A stretch of DNA of 64,000 nt from Nyssa sinensis (Eukaryota > Streptophyta > Magnoliopsida > Cornales > Nyssaceae): the NCBI GenBank assembly GCA_008638375.1, contig CM018043.1, positions 37,275,396 to 37,339,395 of the forward strand. The letters are read 5' to 3'. Shown piece by piece: positions 47,213 to 57,000 of this stretch; the first letter of the stretch is position 1; the number at the start of each line of letters is the position of its first letter. A program made the translations under genes and the position numbers. The notes under the pieces were generated by a model. The model did no database searches and was not told the origin of the DNA. It saw nothing but the letters and a program-made list of their open reading frames with translations.

Positions 47213-47405
47213 TAAGAAAAGAAACTGAAAACAGTACATAATATTCAAATTCAATCAAAAATTCAGAAACAAATTCTGAATATCAAGTTCTGTAAATTTG
47301 TTATATAAAACAGATGTATTTCAAGTTGAATAAATTCAGAACAGTATTTCAGTATACCAATTTGTAAAAATCAAGTTCTGAAAAAATCAAAACAGTATAA
47401 AACTG

Positions 47406-47438
<33 letters not shown>

Positions 47439-47576
47439 ACAGAATCTATATAACAAACAGATTGAAAATAATAATAATATTAATAATAATATTAATTTTC
47501 AGTATTTAACTTTTTTCCTATTTTTTCCCAAGTTCTGAAATAGAAACTGAAATAACAAACAGATTTATAAAAATGC
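47213..47576 (-). other. Leader of element C
   Basis: AT-rich untranslated leader between primer-binding site and gag, with a (TA)n tract at 47408-47438. No frame. Confidence 0.7.
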
Positions 47577-47592
47577 TATTTCGTCTTAAGAT
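47577..47592 (-). other. Primer-binding site position of element C, complementary to its own LTR
   Basis: After the 5' LTR the minus strand reads AT then CTTAAGACGAAATA. This is not the usual copia site (TGGTATCAGAGC). Its exact reverse complement, TATTTCGTCTTAAG, occurs within both LTRs on the same strand (plus coordinates 47896-47909 and 41635-41648). Confidence 0.7.
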
Positions 47593-48110
47593 TGTATATC
47601 TGGATATTTAAATCAGTCTTTTGCAAATAAAAGGAAAAATCAGAAACTGTTTTGAGAAAACAGAATCTGTTGTTTTCGTTTAACAAGAATACAGAAACAG
47701 AAACTTACAGAGTAATTGTTACAGAAAACAAAACCATAAAATACTTATATGAATAGAAACAAGAAAATTAAAATCTGTAAAACAGAAACAGAATAGTTGG
47801 AAAATCATATGCTGTATTAGAATACAACAAATACTGTAAATACTTACAGAAACTGAAAACAGAAGAGGATCAAGGCTTGTGTTTAACACAATGTCCTTAA
47901 GACGAAATACGGCTCTCGCAGTGGTGCTTACGAGTTGTTGGTCGTCCGTCTCCCAGGATACAATGACCACAGCACTTAAAGATGAAGCACTCAAACTTCA
48001 GTGCACAACGAACCAAACAGTGACGGAACCCTCTCTCAAAACTGATGCACGAAAACTGATGCACGAAAATATAATTCTGAATGAATGTAATATGCAATGA
48101 GGGTGTGTGT

Positions 48111-48118
48111 ATTTATAG
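48111..48118 (-). promoter_or_regulatory. TATA box in element C 5' LTR
   Basis: The minus strand reads GTCTATAAATACAC. Transcription would start about 25-30 nt further on, near 48085, which places the U3/R border there. Confidence 0.65.
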
Positions 48119-48220
48119 ACTTCTTCATGATTGTTTGGTACAGTCATGAAGGTTCAGTTGTGTCTGTTCATGGCGAATATACACAAGGAAAATGATTGTT
48201 CAGTCAAACCAACGCCATCG

Positions 48221-48380
48221 CAAAACGATGGCGTTTAGGACTCCCAACGGTAACCGTACGCATGTCGCAAAACGACTGCGTTTTGGACTCCCAACGGTAA
48301 CCTTACGCATGACTTAAAACGACAACGTTTCGGAATTCCAATGGTAACTTAAATGCAAGTTTAAAACGACTACGTTTTCT
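48221..48380 (-). repeat. U3 tandem repeats with AAACG...CGTTT palindromes
   Basis: Four units of about 47 bp, each carrying AAAACGA-(two or three bases)-CGTTT and most of them CCAACGGTAAC. They lie 100-270 bp upstream of the TATA box. Also present in the 3' LTR (41955-42120). Confidence 0.85.
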
Positions 48381-48854
48381 AGTTGAAAAATTTTAAATAA
48401 ATTTTCTCCAAAAAGATATATAAAGCCCAAGCCCAAGCCAAGCCCAGAACCTGAGCCCGGCCCGGGGCGGGGCGGCGGCTCGCGTGTGTGGTGGTCCAAG
48501 CATTTGCTTAGGTCCTCCCTCTTCCACAAAATTGGGGTGCCCCTTGGGGCCCAAACCCCAAAGCAAGGTATGTGTGTATATACTTTTTAATAGCCTTGTT
48601 TCCATCCTATGTGGGACACAAGCTTTCTGCACAAGTTTCAAGGTTTAGTTACCATTCCCAAGTGGTGATGTTTGGAGGTAATTTCTCATTCACCCCTTAA
48701 TGGTTTTGAGTAACCCAATATTTAATCTTCATCTCCTCATGGAGGAGAACACATTCCCATGTGGACCCACTAAAATTAATTTGTGGGACCCACTTTAATT
48801 TTAGCTCAAAGATGGCTAATTTAAATGCTCAAAACCCATTTTTCCAACAAGGAC

Positions 48855-51256
48855 AAAGCACAAAAATCCTTATGTGGGGACACACAACCAATATCTCTAG
48901 AAACAAATGTGAAAAGGGGTGTTTTAAGTCTAAGCCAAGGTCTATGAAACATAAATACCTTTTTTAGGAGCATAGTATCCATTCAAGTATAAAGAAATCC
49001 AACAATTAAAACAACGGTCTCCACAGAGTCGCGGACTAAACTCAAATAAAGGAAGGATGTTGCTAAATCGGTAGATGATACAAAATTAATTGGAAAACTT
49101 ATACTAATGCACTACGGACCAGGATATAGTCTCATTAAGTTAACATTTCACTAACAAACCACTTGGATTTCTACTTATGGCTTGAGTCCAATTTGGCGCG
49201 TGTGAAATTTAGATATGGAAATCCTTGCACTAGAATGAAAGTTTAACATTTTGTTTTCCACTTAGTTGATGAGTTCAGTGATATGAAAATGTGATGCATT
49301 GGAAGCAGAGAAGATAGAGATTGATTACCACACCAAGGATCGGACTCCGGGAAGGGAAGCCTGAACTAAAATAAATATTGCGTAAACTTTTCCTTTTTGA
49401 ATATTTATTGTGTCGTGGGAACAAGCAAAATGCGTGAATAAAAAAGTACATAAAACAAAATGCAGCAAGCAGAAGAGGACAAGATTTACGTGGTTTGACA
49501 ATGATGCCTACGTCCATGGGCGAAGCACCGCAAAGAAAATTTACTAATCAAGGATGAAGATATGAAAGGGAATCCCATAACCCTCACACAATAGTCAAAG
49601 ACTAACTCCCCCCACTTTCTCTTACTTATTTTCCCGAAAGAATACAATTTATTAAGTGTCCCAAACCTTAAAATATGGACTTGGGAACAAACAGTTTCCA
49701 CTATATGGTTTCTCAATTCTAAAGAGTGCACTCAACTAGTCCTGGAGATTTAGCAATTCAATATATTTACAAAAACACAAAGATTTTGGATTATCTTATA
49801 AAAAATTCCTCCCCTGGAAAAGATCACTTTCCAACAAATGTGTAATAGTTTGACATTTTCTAACAAGCTAAGGACATCATAAACCTTAATTTTGATGTTG
49901 CTATGTTTTGCAGCCTGCATGTGGCAAGCAACAATTCGATTACATGAATGTCAGTTAGATTTACTGGCTACAACAAGAAGCCTAGCTATATATTTATATA
50001 TTTTAAATAACCCATACTGCCATACAAGAATTGGAATGCAAACGGATCAGTTACAGATGTTGAAGGACCATCGTTAAGTTAAAATATCCTGGAGAAGTTT
50101 CCAATTAAATTCTCGTAAGAAACTCAGCAGGCAAAGGTACAGAATACTCATGTTCTGAGAAAATGTAAGAATAGATCTAGAATGGAAACTGAAAAAGATC
50201 TTTCATTTTCTGGGACCCATAAAGCAACAGTAACCTCCACCAAACTGTGACAGTAACCTTCACCAAACTGTGCCTAATACAATTACTTGATGTGATGGGG
50301 GTATTTTTCATTATTTGGAAACCAAAGCAGCATGCAACACGAGACTCAAAATTACATTGTCTTTTCTTTCAGTTTTCTAGGCAACAGAGAGAGGCTAGAG
50401 AAATACATATTATATAACGTTAAATTAGTACTTAAACAAATAAGAGAAGTTGCGTAACAGATATGTAATAGAGAAGACAACATATATCCTAGAAGTAGAG
50501 TGCCTTCACATAAAGGACAGATAAAGAAGGAAATAATGTCTGGAAAGACAATGAGAAGATAATAAAAGATAATAGAGAAGACAATGTATACAACAAGAAG
50601 TCAACTTCATGTAAAGGACAGATAGAAGAAAATTACATCTGAAAAGACAACTAGAAGATGATAAGAAGAGTTACCCGGAAACTTTGAATACAATCTGTTT
50701 TTTATAAGTTCATCTTTGAGAAGCTCCGGAAATGACAGCTTTACTCGGACCAAAAGAAAATGATAGCTTCACACAGCTTTGTTTAAATGCAGTGTTTCAT
50801 TGTTTTACAGCCTTGAATTTGGAGGCTGTCCGAGTCGTCGTGGTAACCGCCAGTTCCCTGTTTTACGGGTTGGTTCGACCTCCAATTTTGGTTTGAGAGA
50901 GGGGGTAAACTCACGGGTAAATGATAAATTCCTTCCTTGGCACTTGGCGTGGGCCCACGCACTGTGAAGTTGTCCTCACGTGTAGTATCATCTGGTTGGC
51001 TTTAATACCATGTCATCAAAAGGGGGCTTGTCATCTCACTATAGTTAACTCAATTTGCTCTTTCTGACAAATTTTGAATTTGATCGCATGATTTAAAATA
51101 TAAATTATTCATAATTTAAAATAAAATATTTAATTTTTTAATTTAAAATATTAAAAATTTTGAAAAATTATACGACAAATAAGAATGTGTATATATACAT
51201 CATTAAAATTTTTATTTTATAATAACTTAGATTTATTAGAATTTTTCTAATGTATA

Positions 51257-51302
<46 letters not shown>

Positions 51303-52814
51303 TAAGACAATCAAAAATCATATCACATTTCAAATAATCATATTTTGTTTTAACAAAATAATCTAAAATAATTACTTCTAATATATTACGTGGCAATCTA
51401 TGTTCCCATTTTTGTTCCTGTTACATGATCAAAATAACATTGCATCCAATCCAAAAACTTACTAAAATTTTTGAAATATATTTCAAAATTTTGTAATTAA
51501 TTTTTTAAAAATTATAAAAATATATTTGAATATAATAATTCAAATTTTAAAAAATTAAAAAAAATTTATTTTGAAACACGTATCTCACGTTTTGAAATTA
51601 AAAAATTGTTTTTAAAAATATAAGCAAACAGAGCCAAGAGCATTACTACCTACCCCTCGTTATATGCCCAAGGACCCCACCACACCAAATGTGAAACTCA
51701 AACACACCAACGTGACATCCGTGTGACACCTAGTGTAGCAACGAACTTCTTCCAAATTTTTCAAATTTATCCCAATATTACATCATATGATCCAATTCCA
51801 AATTAACTGCACATATTTTATTAAATCTAAACTTTGCCCTAATATCTCAAATATTTGAATGATTCTCAAACTTTTTCCAAAAGTTTAGAATTATGCTAAA
51901 GAAATTTGAGGACCACTTTTGAATTTCTCAATATAAAACGTCTCTCACTCAAGAAAATTTAAATTTATATGTTCCCTGAATAATTCCTGATACTCTCTCA
52001 AATAACTCCTGGATTGAAAATGTATAGATGCCAAGAATTCCAGGATGATGCTGTGGAAGTAAGGAAGGAAACGGTTCAGGGCAGTTTTTGGGTTGTTTTG
52101 GCAAGCATGAAACTGAGTCTTCATTCAATAACTTATTTTCCTGTTTCTAGAATGTGGAAGTCTTTATGCCACATTTTGTTCTCCATGCAGTAGAGTTTCA
52201 GTAATGGAAGTGTGAGACACTAAAAGTGGAGAAGAGAGAGAGGAATTATTGTTCGGACTTGGGAAAAAAATTTCTTTTTTGGTAATATTAACTGCTTTCT
52301 AGAATATTGTATCCAATTCACTCTTTTGAAGAGAAAAAAATGCATAAATGATGGTGTTTGCATTTCCATCAGTGCTACCAGCTTGTGTCATCCTGAGACA
52401 ATGGGAATTCGAATGGAAAAGCAAGAAACCAGTCTTCACTAAAATGAAAATATAAGTTAAGAAAACAAAAAGAAAAAAAGAACACTCATAAACCCAAGAA
52501 TTAGGCATCAAAGAGGCATGTAATGATCATGAATCCATTATCATATAGAACTTCACAGTAGTGCTTTATGCAAGCGGAATAAAAACATGAGATCAATGAT
52601 GGCCGAATGAGATGGTCCAGCTGAGAGCCAAACATGAACTGTGCTCTGTACAGAAGCACAGTTATGAAGGCATCTGCAATCCCTCTCGCAATATCCGACC
52701 CACTATCGAGAACTAGAAACATGTTGAGTTCAGTTCAGAACTTTATATGGAATTGAGAAAAGAGCATAGAAGGGAAGACTCAAACCAGATATCAAATTTA
52801 TCATTCAATTCCTC
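48855..52814. other. Intergenic region downstream of the GRAS gene
   Basis: No supported gene. 49480-49560 has a TTTACGTGGTTTGACAATGA / GCCTACGTCCATGGG phrase familiar from copia LTRs, so a decayed LTR is possible. 50280-50990 matches sequence upstream of the GRAS gene. An (AT)n tract lies at 51263-51298, with very AT-rich DNA on either side. 52040-52810 is probably 3' flank or 3' UTR of the GRAS gene. Confidence 0.55.
50280..50990. repeat. Orphan copy of the upstream region of the GRAS gene
   Basis: Shared blocks with 56450-57000 in the same order: CATTATTTGGAAACCAAAG, a TCTTTGAGAAGCT / CTTGAAGCTTTGAGAA block, ACACAGCTTT, the CA(T/C)TGTTTTACAGC block, and the TAATACCAT(G/C)T end. No GRAS coding sequence lies next to this copy on either side. 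Confidence 0.6.
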
Positions 52815-54617
52815 TCATAGAAATTTCCAAGCAGAAAGAGAGCAAAATGGCGTTCCCTTCCAACCAATAATTAGGCTTTTCCCATTGGGGTCAAGCGTGC
52901 AAGAGCTACCACAAGAGAAGTTCTTCACCACCAGCTTTGCTTGATACAAGGATGATGCACTCAGTTCTATTTCTGTCATCCCAAACCCTGCAAAAAACGC
53001 CCTCCAGATATTTATATTCACATGTCGGGTAGTCCTATCCTCTCCCTCAGCAGCCACAATATTCTGTATTGCATCAAAGCAGCATTTTGATTCTGAGATC
53101 ATTCTATTTGGATCATTCCGATCCATACAATCTTCCAGGCAATCAAAAAGTGCACCATAGAAGAAAAGAGCTTCAACAAAACGGTTCACAAAAACTGGTG
53201 AATTAAGGTTTGCCTCAACCTCCGCAACCACCATGATACACGGATTAATGTTTCTTATCGCTCTTATCAAGTATTCCAGCTGATCTGGCTGTGCAATCAT
53301 GTTCCTAAATGCAAATGTTGAGTAGACGGCAACTGCTTCCTCTGTCTCTAGATCAAAGAGGTCTTCATTGAGATCTAGCATGTCTGAAACCACAACTACA
53401 TTGAAAGAGAAGGGTAAGTTCATGGACTGGGCAAAACTCATCAAGCGCTTGCCTGTCTCCTCAATTTTAGGCTTTGATTTAGTTCCAACAGCAGTTATCT
53501 TGAGAAGCTCAACAGGGCATTCACATCGAGCTACCAGAGCTTGCATCAAGACAGTCCACTGCATCCCAGACCTGATCTGGAGGTCAATTATATGGACCTT
53601 CTTAGCCTCAGCGACATTTTCTAGGATGGCTTGCATTCCAGTGAATTGAGTAACCTGAGATAAGGGCACCTCTTGGTGAAATGCAATGATTGCGAGATTT
53701 GGGCTCATCATTTCCGCTTCAAGATCTACTGGCTGCTTCTTTACTAAATCCTTTGATCTGATTTTTTCTGTTTCTCGATCAATCTTCTCTCGAAGAGCTT
53801 CAGAAAAATAGTAAACTACTCTTTGAACCGGATTTCCAGTATTGGAAGACAACTCATCACATCGGTTGAGGAGTTTGGTTGCACGGTCGAAGTGTTGCCG
53901 GCCTACCTTCTCAGCGGAAGCTAGAAGATACTGAACAAGTTCCACATCTTTCACTTCCTTATCGGAGAGGCCAGAGAATGAACTACTGAAGGGATGGCTA
54001 ATCATGGAGAGGTCATCAATCATTTGGAAAGAGCTTTGGATGAACTCTTCTCCAGCTAGCCGCAGAATCTCTTCAGTTGATAATTTTTGGCCACACAGCT
54101 TAGTGTATGATGTATCGTAAGTTGGAAGATTTATCTTTGCACCCTTCAATCGTCTGATCTTGTTTCCGTAGTTCTTTAGAATCCCAAGTGAAGCCAGAGG
54201 AATTGCATGTGGCTGTTCCTTATTAGGGTCAACGGACTCTGGATTTTCAGCTTGGATTCCAACAAGCTGGGTAATCTCTTCCTGACATGACTGAAATGGT
54301 GGAGAGACGATATCAAGATACAGATCATCAAAAGTCCCAAAATTCGACAAATGTTGAAGTTGCTGTTCTTGTTCATATTTGGACAATAGGAGTCCTTCCT
54401 CAATTTTGTTATCTTCATAGAATCTAAGGTCAGAGCAAAACAAATCATTGGCCCTCATCTCTCCCCAATCTTCTAAACGAGTTTGTTTCACTATGTTCCC
54501 TCCTTCCCCACTCTCCCCAATCTTAGAAGAACTGTCATCGTGCAGAACTTTGCCAAAATCAAATTGCTCAAAAGATAACATTGCACCCGTCGCCTCAAAA
54601 CTACTGGAAGTTTTCAT
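52815..54617 (-). CDS. GRAS-family transcription regulator, DELLA/RGL-like grouping uncertain
   Basis: An uninterrupted 600-residue frame, one exon, normal length for the family. GRAS proteins are plant nuclear regulators that act with DNA-binding partners. Residues 1-~220 are variable and acidic, including an FDDLYLDIVSPPF segment. The GRAS domain follows: leucine-heptad I about 221-310 (VELVQYLLASAEKV, NPVQRVVYYFSEAL), VHIID at 341-345 in KKVHIIDLQIRSGMQW, leucine-heptad II about 385-450, PFYRE-like about 458-500 (NPCIMVVAEVEAN), RVER-like about 525-531, and SAW about 535-600 ending in SAWKF. No DELLA or TVHYNP motif is present, so a gibberellin-sensing DELLA role is not supported even though close relatives are often named RGL1-like. 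The Met at 54617 is the first in frame. It is the only intact member of a local GRAS cluster. Confidence 0.95.
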   Translation of the reverse strand: MKTSSSFEATGAMLSFEQFDFGKVLHDDSSSKIGESGEGGNIVKQTRLEDWGEMRANDLFCSDLRFYEDNKIEEGLLLSKYEQEQQLQHLSNFGTFDDLYLDIVSPPFQSCQEEITQLVGIQAENPESVDPNKEQPHAIPLASLGILKNYGNKIRRLKGAKINLPTYDTSYTKLCGQKLSTEEILRLAGEEFIQSSFQMIDDLSMISHPFSSSFSGLSDKEVKDVELVQYLLASAEKVGRQHFDRATKLLNRCDELSSNTGNPVQRVVYYFSEALREKIDRETEKIRSKDLVKKQPVDLEAEMMSPNLAIIAFHQEVPLSQVTQFTGMQAILENVAEAKKVHIIDLQIRSGMQWTVLMQALVARCECPVELLKITAVGTKSKPKIEETGKRLMSFAQSMNLPFSFNVVVVSDMLDLNEDLFDLETEEAVAVYSTFAFRNMIAQPDQLEYLIRAIRNINPCIMVVAEVEANLNSPVFVNRFVEALFFYGALFDCLEDCMDRNDPNRMISESKCCFDAIQNIVAAEGEDRTTRHVNINIWRAFFAGFGMTEIELSASSLYQAKLVVKNFSCGSSCTLDPNGKSLIIGWKGTPFCSLSAWKFL

Positions 54618-54844
54618 AATATTGGTGTCTCAATTCTGAAGGACAATATTCCATTACTTCCAAAGATATAGCACTTCTGAAAGGGCATATTCCATTACTT
54701 CTACGGATAGCAATTCCAATTTTTCACAAAAGTACAAAATGCTTCAAGTTATTTTACTAATAAAGTCCACTTGCCAACAAAAGTGATACAGATTGACATA
54801 ATCCAACACCTAGAATATTATAAATAGTAAATTTGACTGTTGAT
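54618..54844 (-). promoter_or_regulatory. Proximal upstream region of the GRAS gene
   Basis: Only about 227 bp separate the start codon from the poly(A) end of a LINE. No clear TATA box. The matched upstream sequence continues at 56219-57000, beyond the LINE, so the native promoter or 5' UTR is probably split. Confidence 0.4.
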
Positions 54845-56203
54845 TTTTTTTTTTAACCAACGGAAGCAAAGATTTTATAGATAAAAACATCAATTGTTAC
54901 AACCAAGAGAATCAAAAGCTAACAAAGTATAAATGTTTTGAAACTCAGACCGTTCTATGAACCAGAAAAATGATCGGGTCATGGGTCACTGGTTCAACCG
55001 TTAGGTCAACCAGAAACGAACCGTAATGTCATAATTATATTTATTATTAATTTTAATAATTTATTAAATTATTAAAAATATGAAAAAAAAAAATTGTACA
55101 CCTTACTAAACTTAAAAATATCTAAAACATAACAATATTCAAAATAATATACAATGTTACAAATATTGTAGTATAATAATATTTCAAATATAAACAAACA
55201 TGATCTAAAAAAAATTAAAGTAAATAATTTAAATATAAAGATAGCATTATTCATATTTTAAAGACATATTGTTCATGAATCCAACCTCATAAAAATAAAT
55301 AATCAAATTTAGAAGTCACAAATAAAGTTTCATTCTTTACCTTTATATATATAAATTCAAAAAAAGCAAATTGTTAGTCTCTTCCTAAAAGTCCCAGATT
55401 GAATAGATGAGAAGATGTGCAAGAATTGTGTGATAATAAAGTAGGAAGTTTGTTTGAATCTTTGAATATCTCATCCCGTTGTCCCACACTAAACAAGAAG
55501 TAAAAAGTGTAGGAAATTGGAGTCTATAAAATAGCACTATCAGGAACTTGCTTTTACTGCTTTGTAGTACACTCGCTTGCATTGTAGTTTACGTGCTTTA
55601 ATATAAAAAAGTGAAAAAAAACCTTGCTTCTGATTTCATTAAGTTGGTTGCAGCTTACTTCAAAAAGGTAAATAGTTCAAATTTTTGTTTCTGAGACCAT
55701 GCCTTTTTTGGTTTGTTGGACTGGACCTTTTTTTGATGCCTTTTATATATAGACAAGAACCGGTGTAAACCGGTGACCCAGTACCGGGTCACCCAGTTCG
55801 ACGGTCCAATCGACCGGTTGTAACGGTTTTATATTTTTAGAACGGTTTTGAACTATAAGTAGTTTTATGGGTTAAACCGGACCGTTTTATAAATCGGTCG
55901 ACGGTTTAATCGGCCTATCCGGTCCGAGTTTTAAAACATTACAAAGGATCCAACCAACAAGGGAGAATTCTCCAACCACACACTGGGAGACAACACAACT
56001 GTTTTCTCATAGGACAACTCATGAGCCACCCGATTACAATCACGCCCAGCAAACAAAAACTGGGCCACACCAACAGAAATTTGCAAAATCAAGATATGAC
56101 GCACAACAACATCCAAATCCGATGGACAGCACATTCGTGAACACAAAACATCAATCAACCCTTTGTTATCAGATTCTACCTGTTTCACGCAGAATCAACA
56201 TCC
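54845..56203 (-). mobile_element. 5'-truncated LINE with poly(A) tail, split by a TIR element
   Basis: On the minus strand the 3' end reads ATAAAATCTTTGCTTCCGTT then GGTTAAAAAAAAAAAA, a typical plant LINE end. 55950-56188 encodes the tail of an RNase H-like domain (QVESDNKGLIDVL, FAGRDCNRVAHELS). An imperfect target duplication AAATTTGACTGTTGAT / AAATTTGATGTTGAT lies at 54829-54844 and 56204-56218. The interior 54931-55940 is a later insertion. Confidence 0.78.
54931..55940. mobile_element. Non-autonomous TIR DNA transposon nested in the LINE
   Basis: Ends are inverted repeats AATGTTTTGAAACTCAGACC and AATGTTTTAAAACTCGGACC (18 of 20 match), continuing into GGTT/AACCGG-rich subterminal sequence (54950-55030 and 55760-55920). 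Flanks ACAAAGTAT (54922-54930) and ACAAAGGAT (55941-55949) match at eight of nine bases. The interior is AT-rich with no transposase. Confidence 0.75.
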
Positions 56204-56439
56204 AAATTTGATGTTGATTGTTTGATGTTATTGCTGGGTCCGCAGCCTGACAAGCAAAAATTATGCGAATATCATTTGGATTCACAGGTTACAAGACAAT
56301 AATTTTATATATTTCTATGTAGATTTTCTAAATCGTTCACCCACCCAAAAATTGGAGTCCAATCAGGCTTTGGTTGCTGATAACATGTATGAAAAAAAAA
56401 AATCTAAATAGATTGTTTTTGTGCTTTGGAAACCAATAA

Positions 56440-57000
56440 ATCAACTGTAACCCCAAAGCAGAGATTGATTCATTATTTGGAAACCAAAGGAGCATGCGGC
56501 ACTACGAATCAAAGAAAAAGGTATTGGCTCAAAATAATGAATTAAATAATGAACAAGGAAAGTCACGTCACAGATTCAGAACAGACGATTAAAAAAATAG
56601 AATGTAAATATAATAATATGAAGGATGTGTTAAGAAAACAATGTCTGGAAAAGAAAATTACGAAGAGAACAAGAGGAATTGACCGGGAGCTTCAAAGGCT
56701 GTTTGTTGTTTTTGATATCGTCTTCTTGAAGCTTTGAGAATGGACAGTTTTACACAGCTTTTCACAGTATGTTCCACTGTTTTACAGCAAATCCAGTCGA
56801 ATTGCGTCTGGAATTGAATCTAGGAGATTGGATTGGAATTCACAATTGCACAGGTCCTAATGGAGAACCCCACAATCCCTCTTGAAATGTTGCGTCACCA
56901 AAATGAAAACAAGGCGGCGAGTCCCTGGTTGGAACACCTGTGACGATGACATGGAATCCCAGATTCTTCTTAAGTCTACAGACTACAGCCCCTAATACCA
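56440..57000. repeat. Upstream region of the GRAS gene, paralogous to 50280-50990
   Basis: See the matching blocks listed for 50280-50990. It lies beyond the LINE from the GRAS start codon and may be its distal promoter or a 5' UTR exon. No coding frame seen. Confidence 0.55.

Larger units (their letters stand above)
41332..48849 (-). mobile_element. Element C: Tork-like Ty1-copia LTR retrotransposon, nearly intact
   Basis: 7.5 kb with two LTRs, 41332-42635 (3') and 47593-48849 (5'), and a perfect 5 bp target duplication AGGAC (41327-41331, 48850-48854). Minus-strand order is gag, protease, integrase, RT, RNase H, the copia order. The gag start ([18 protein letters not shown]) and domain sequences resemble the Tork/Tnt1 group. 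By eye about 14 substitutions separate the LTRs over the first 500 bp (~3%), so this is the youngest large insertion here. It is silenced by two in-frame amber codons and a changed protease residue. Confidence 0.95.
47593..48849 (-). repeat. Element C 5' LTR
   Basis: 1257 bp. On the minus strand it runs from TGTTGGAAAAATGGG to GATATACA. It contains U3 repeats (48221-48380), a TATA box and the PBS-complementary segment (47896-47909). Confidence 0.93.

Noticed and set aside
52501..52722. 73-codon frame downstream of the GRAS gene
   Set aside because: No domain; more likely 3' UTR or flank of the GRAS gene.
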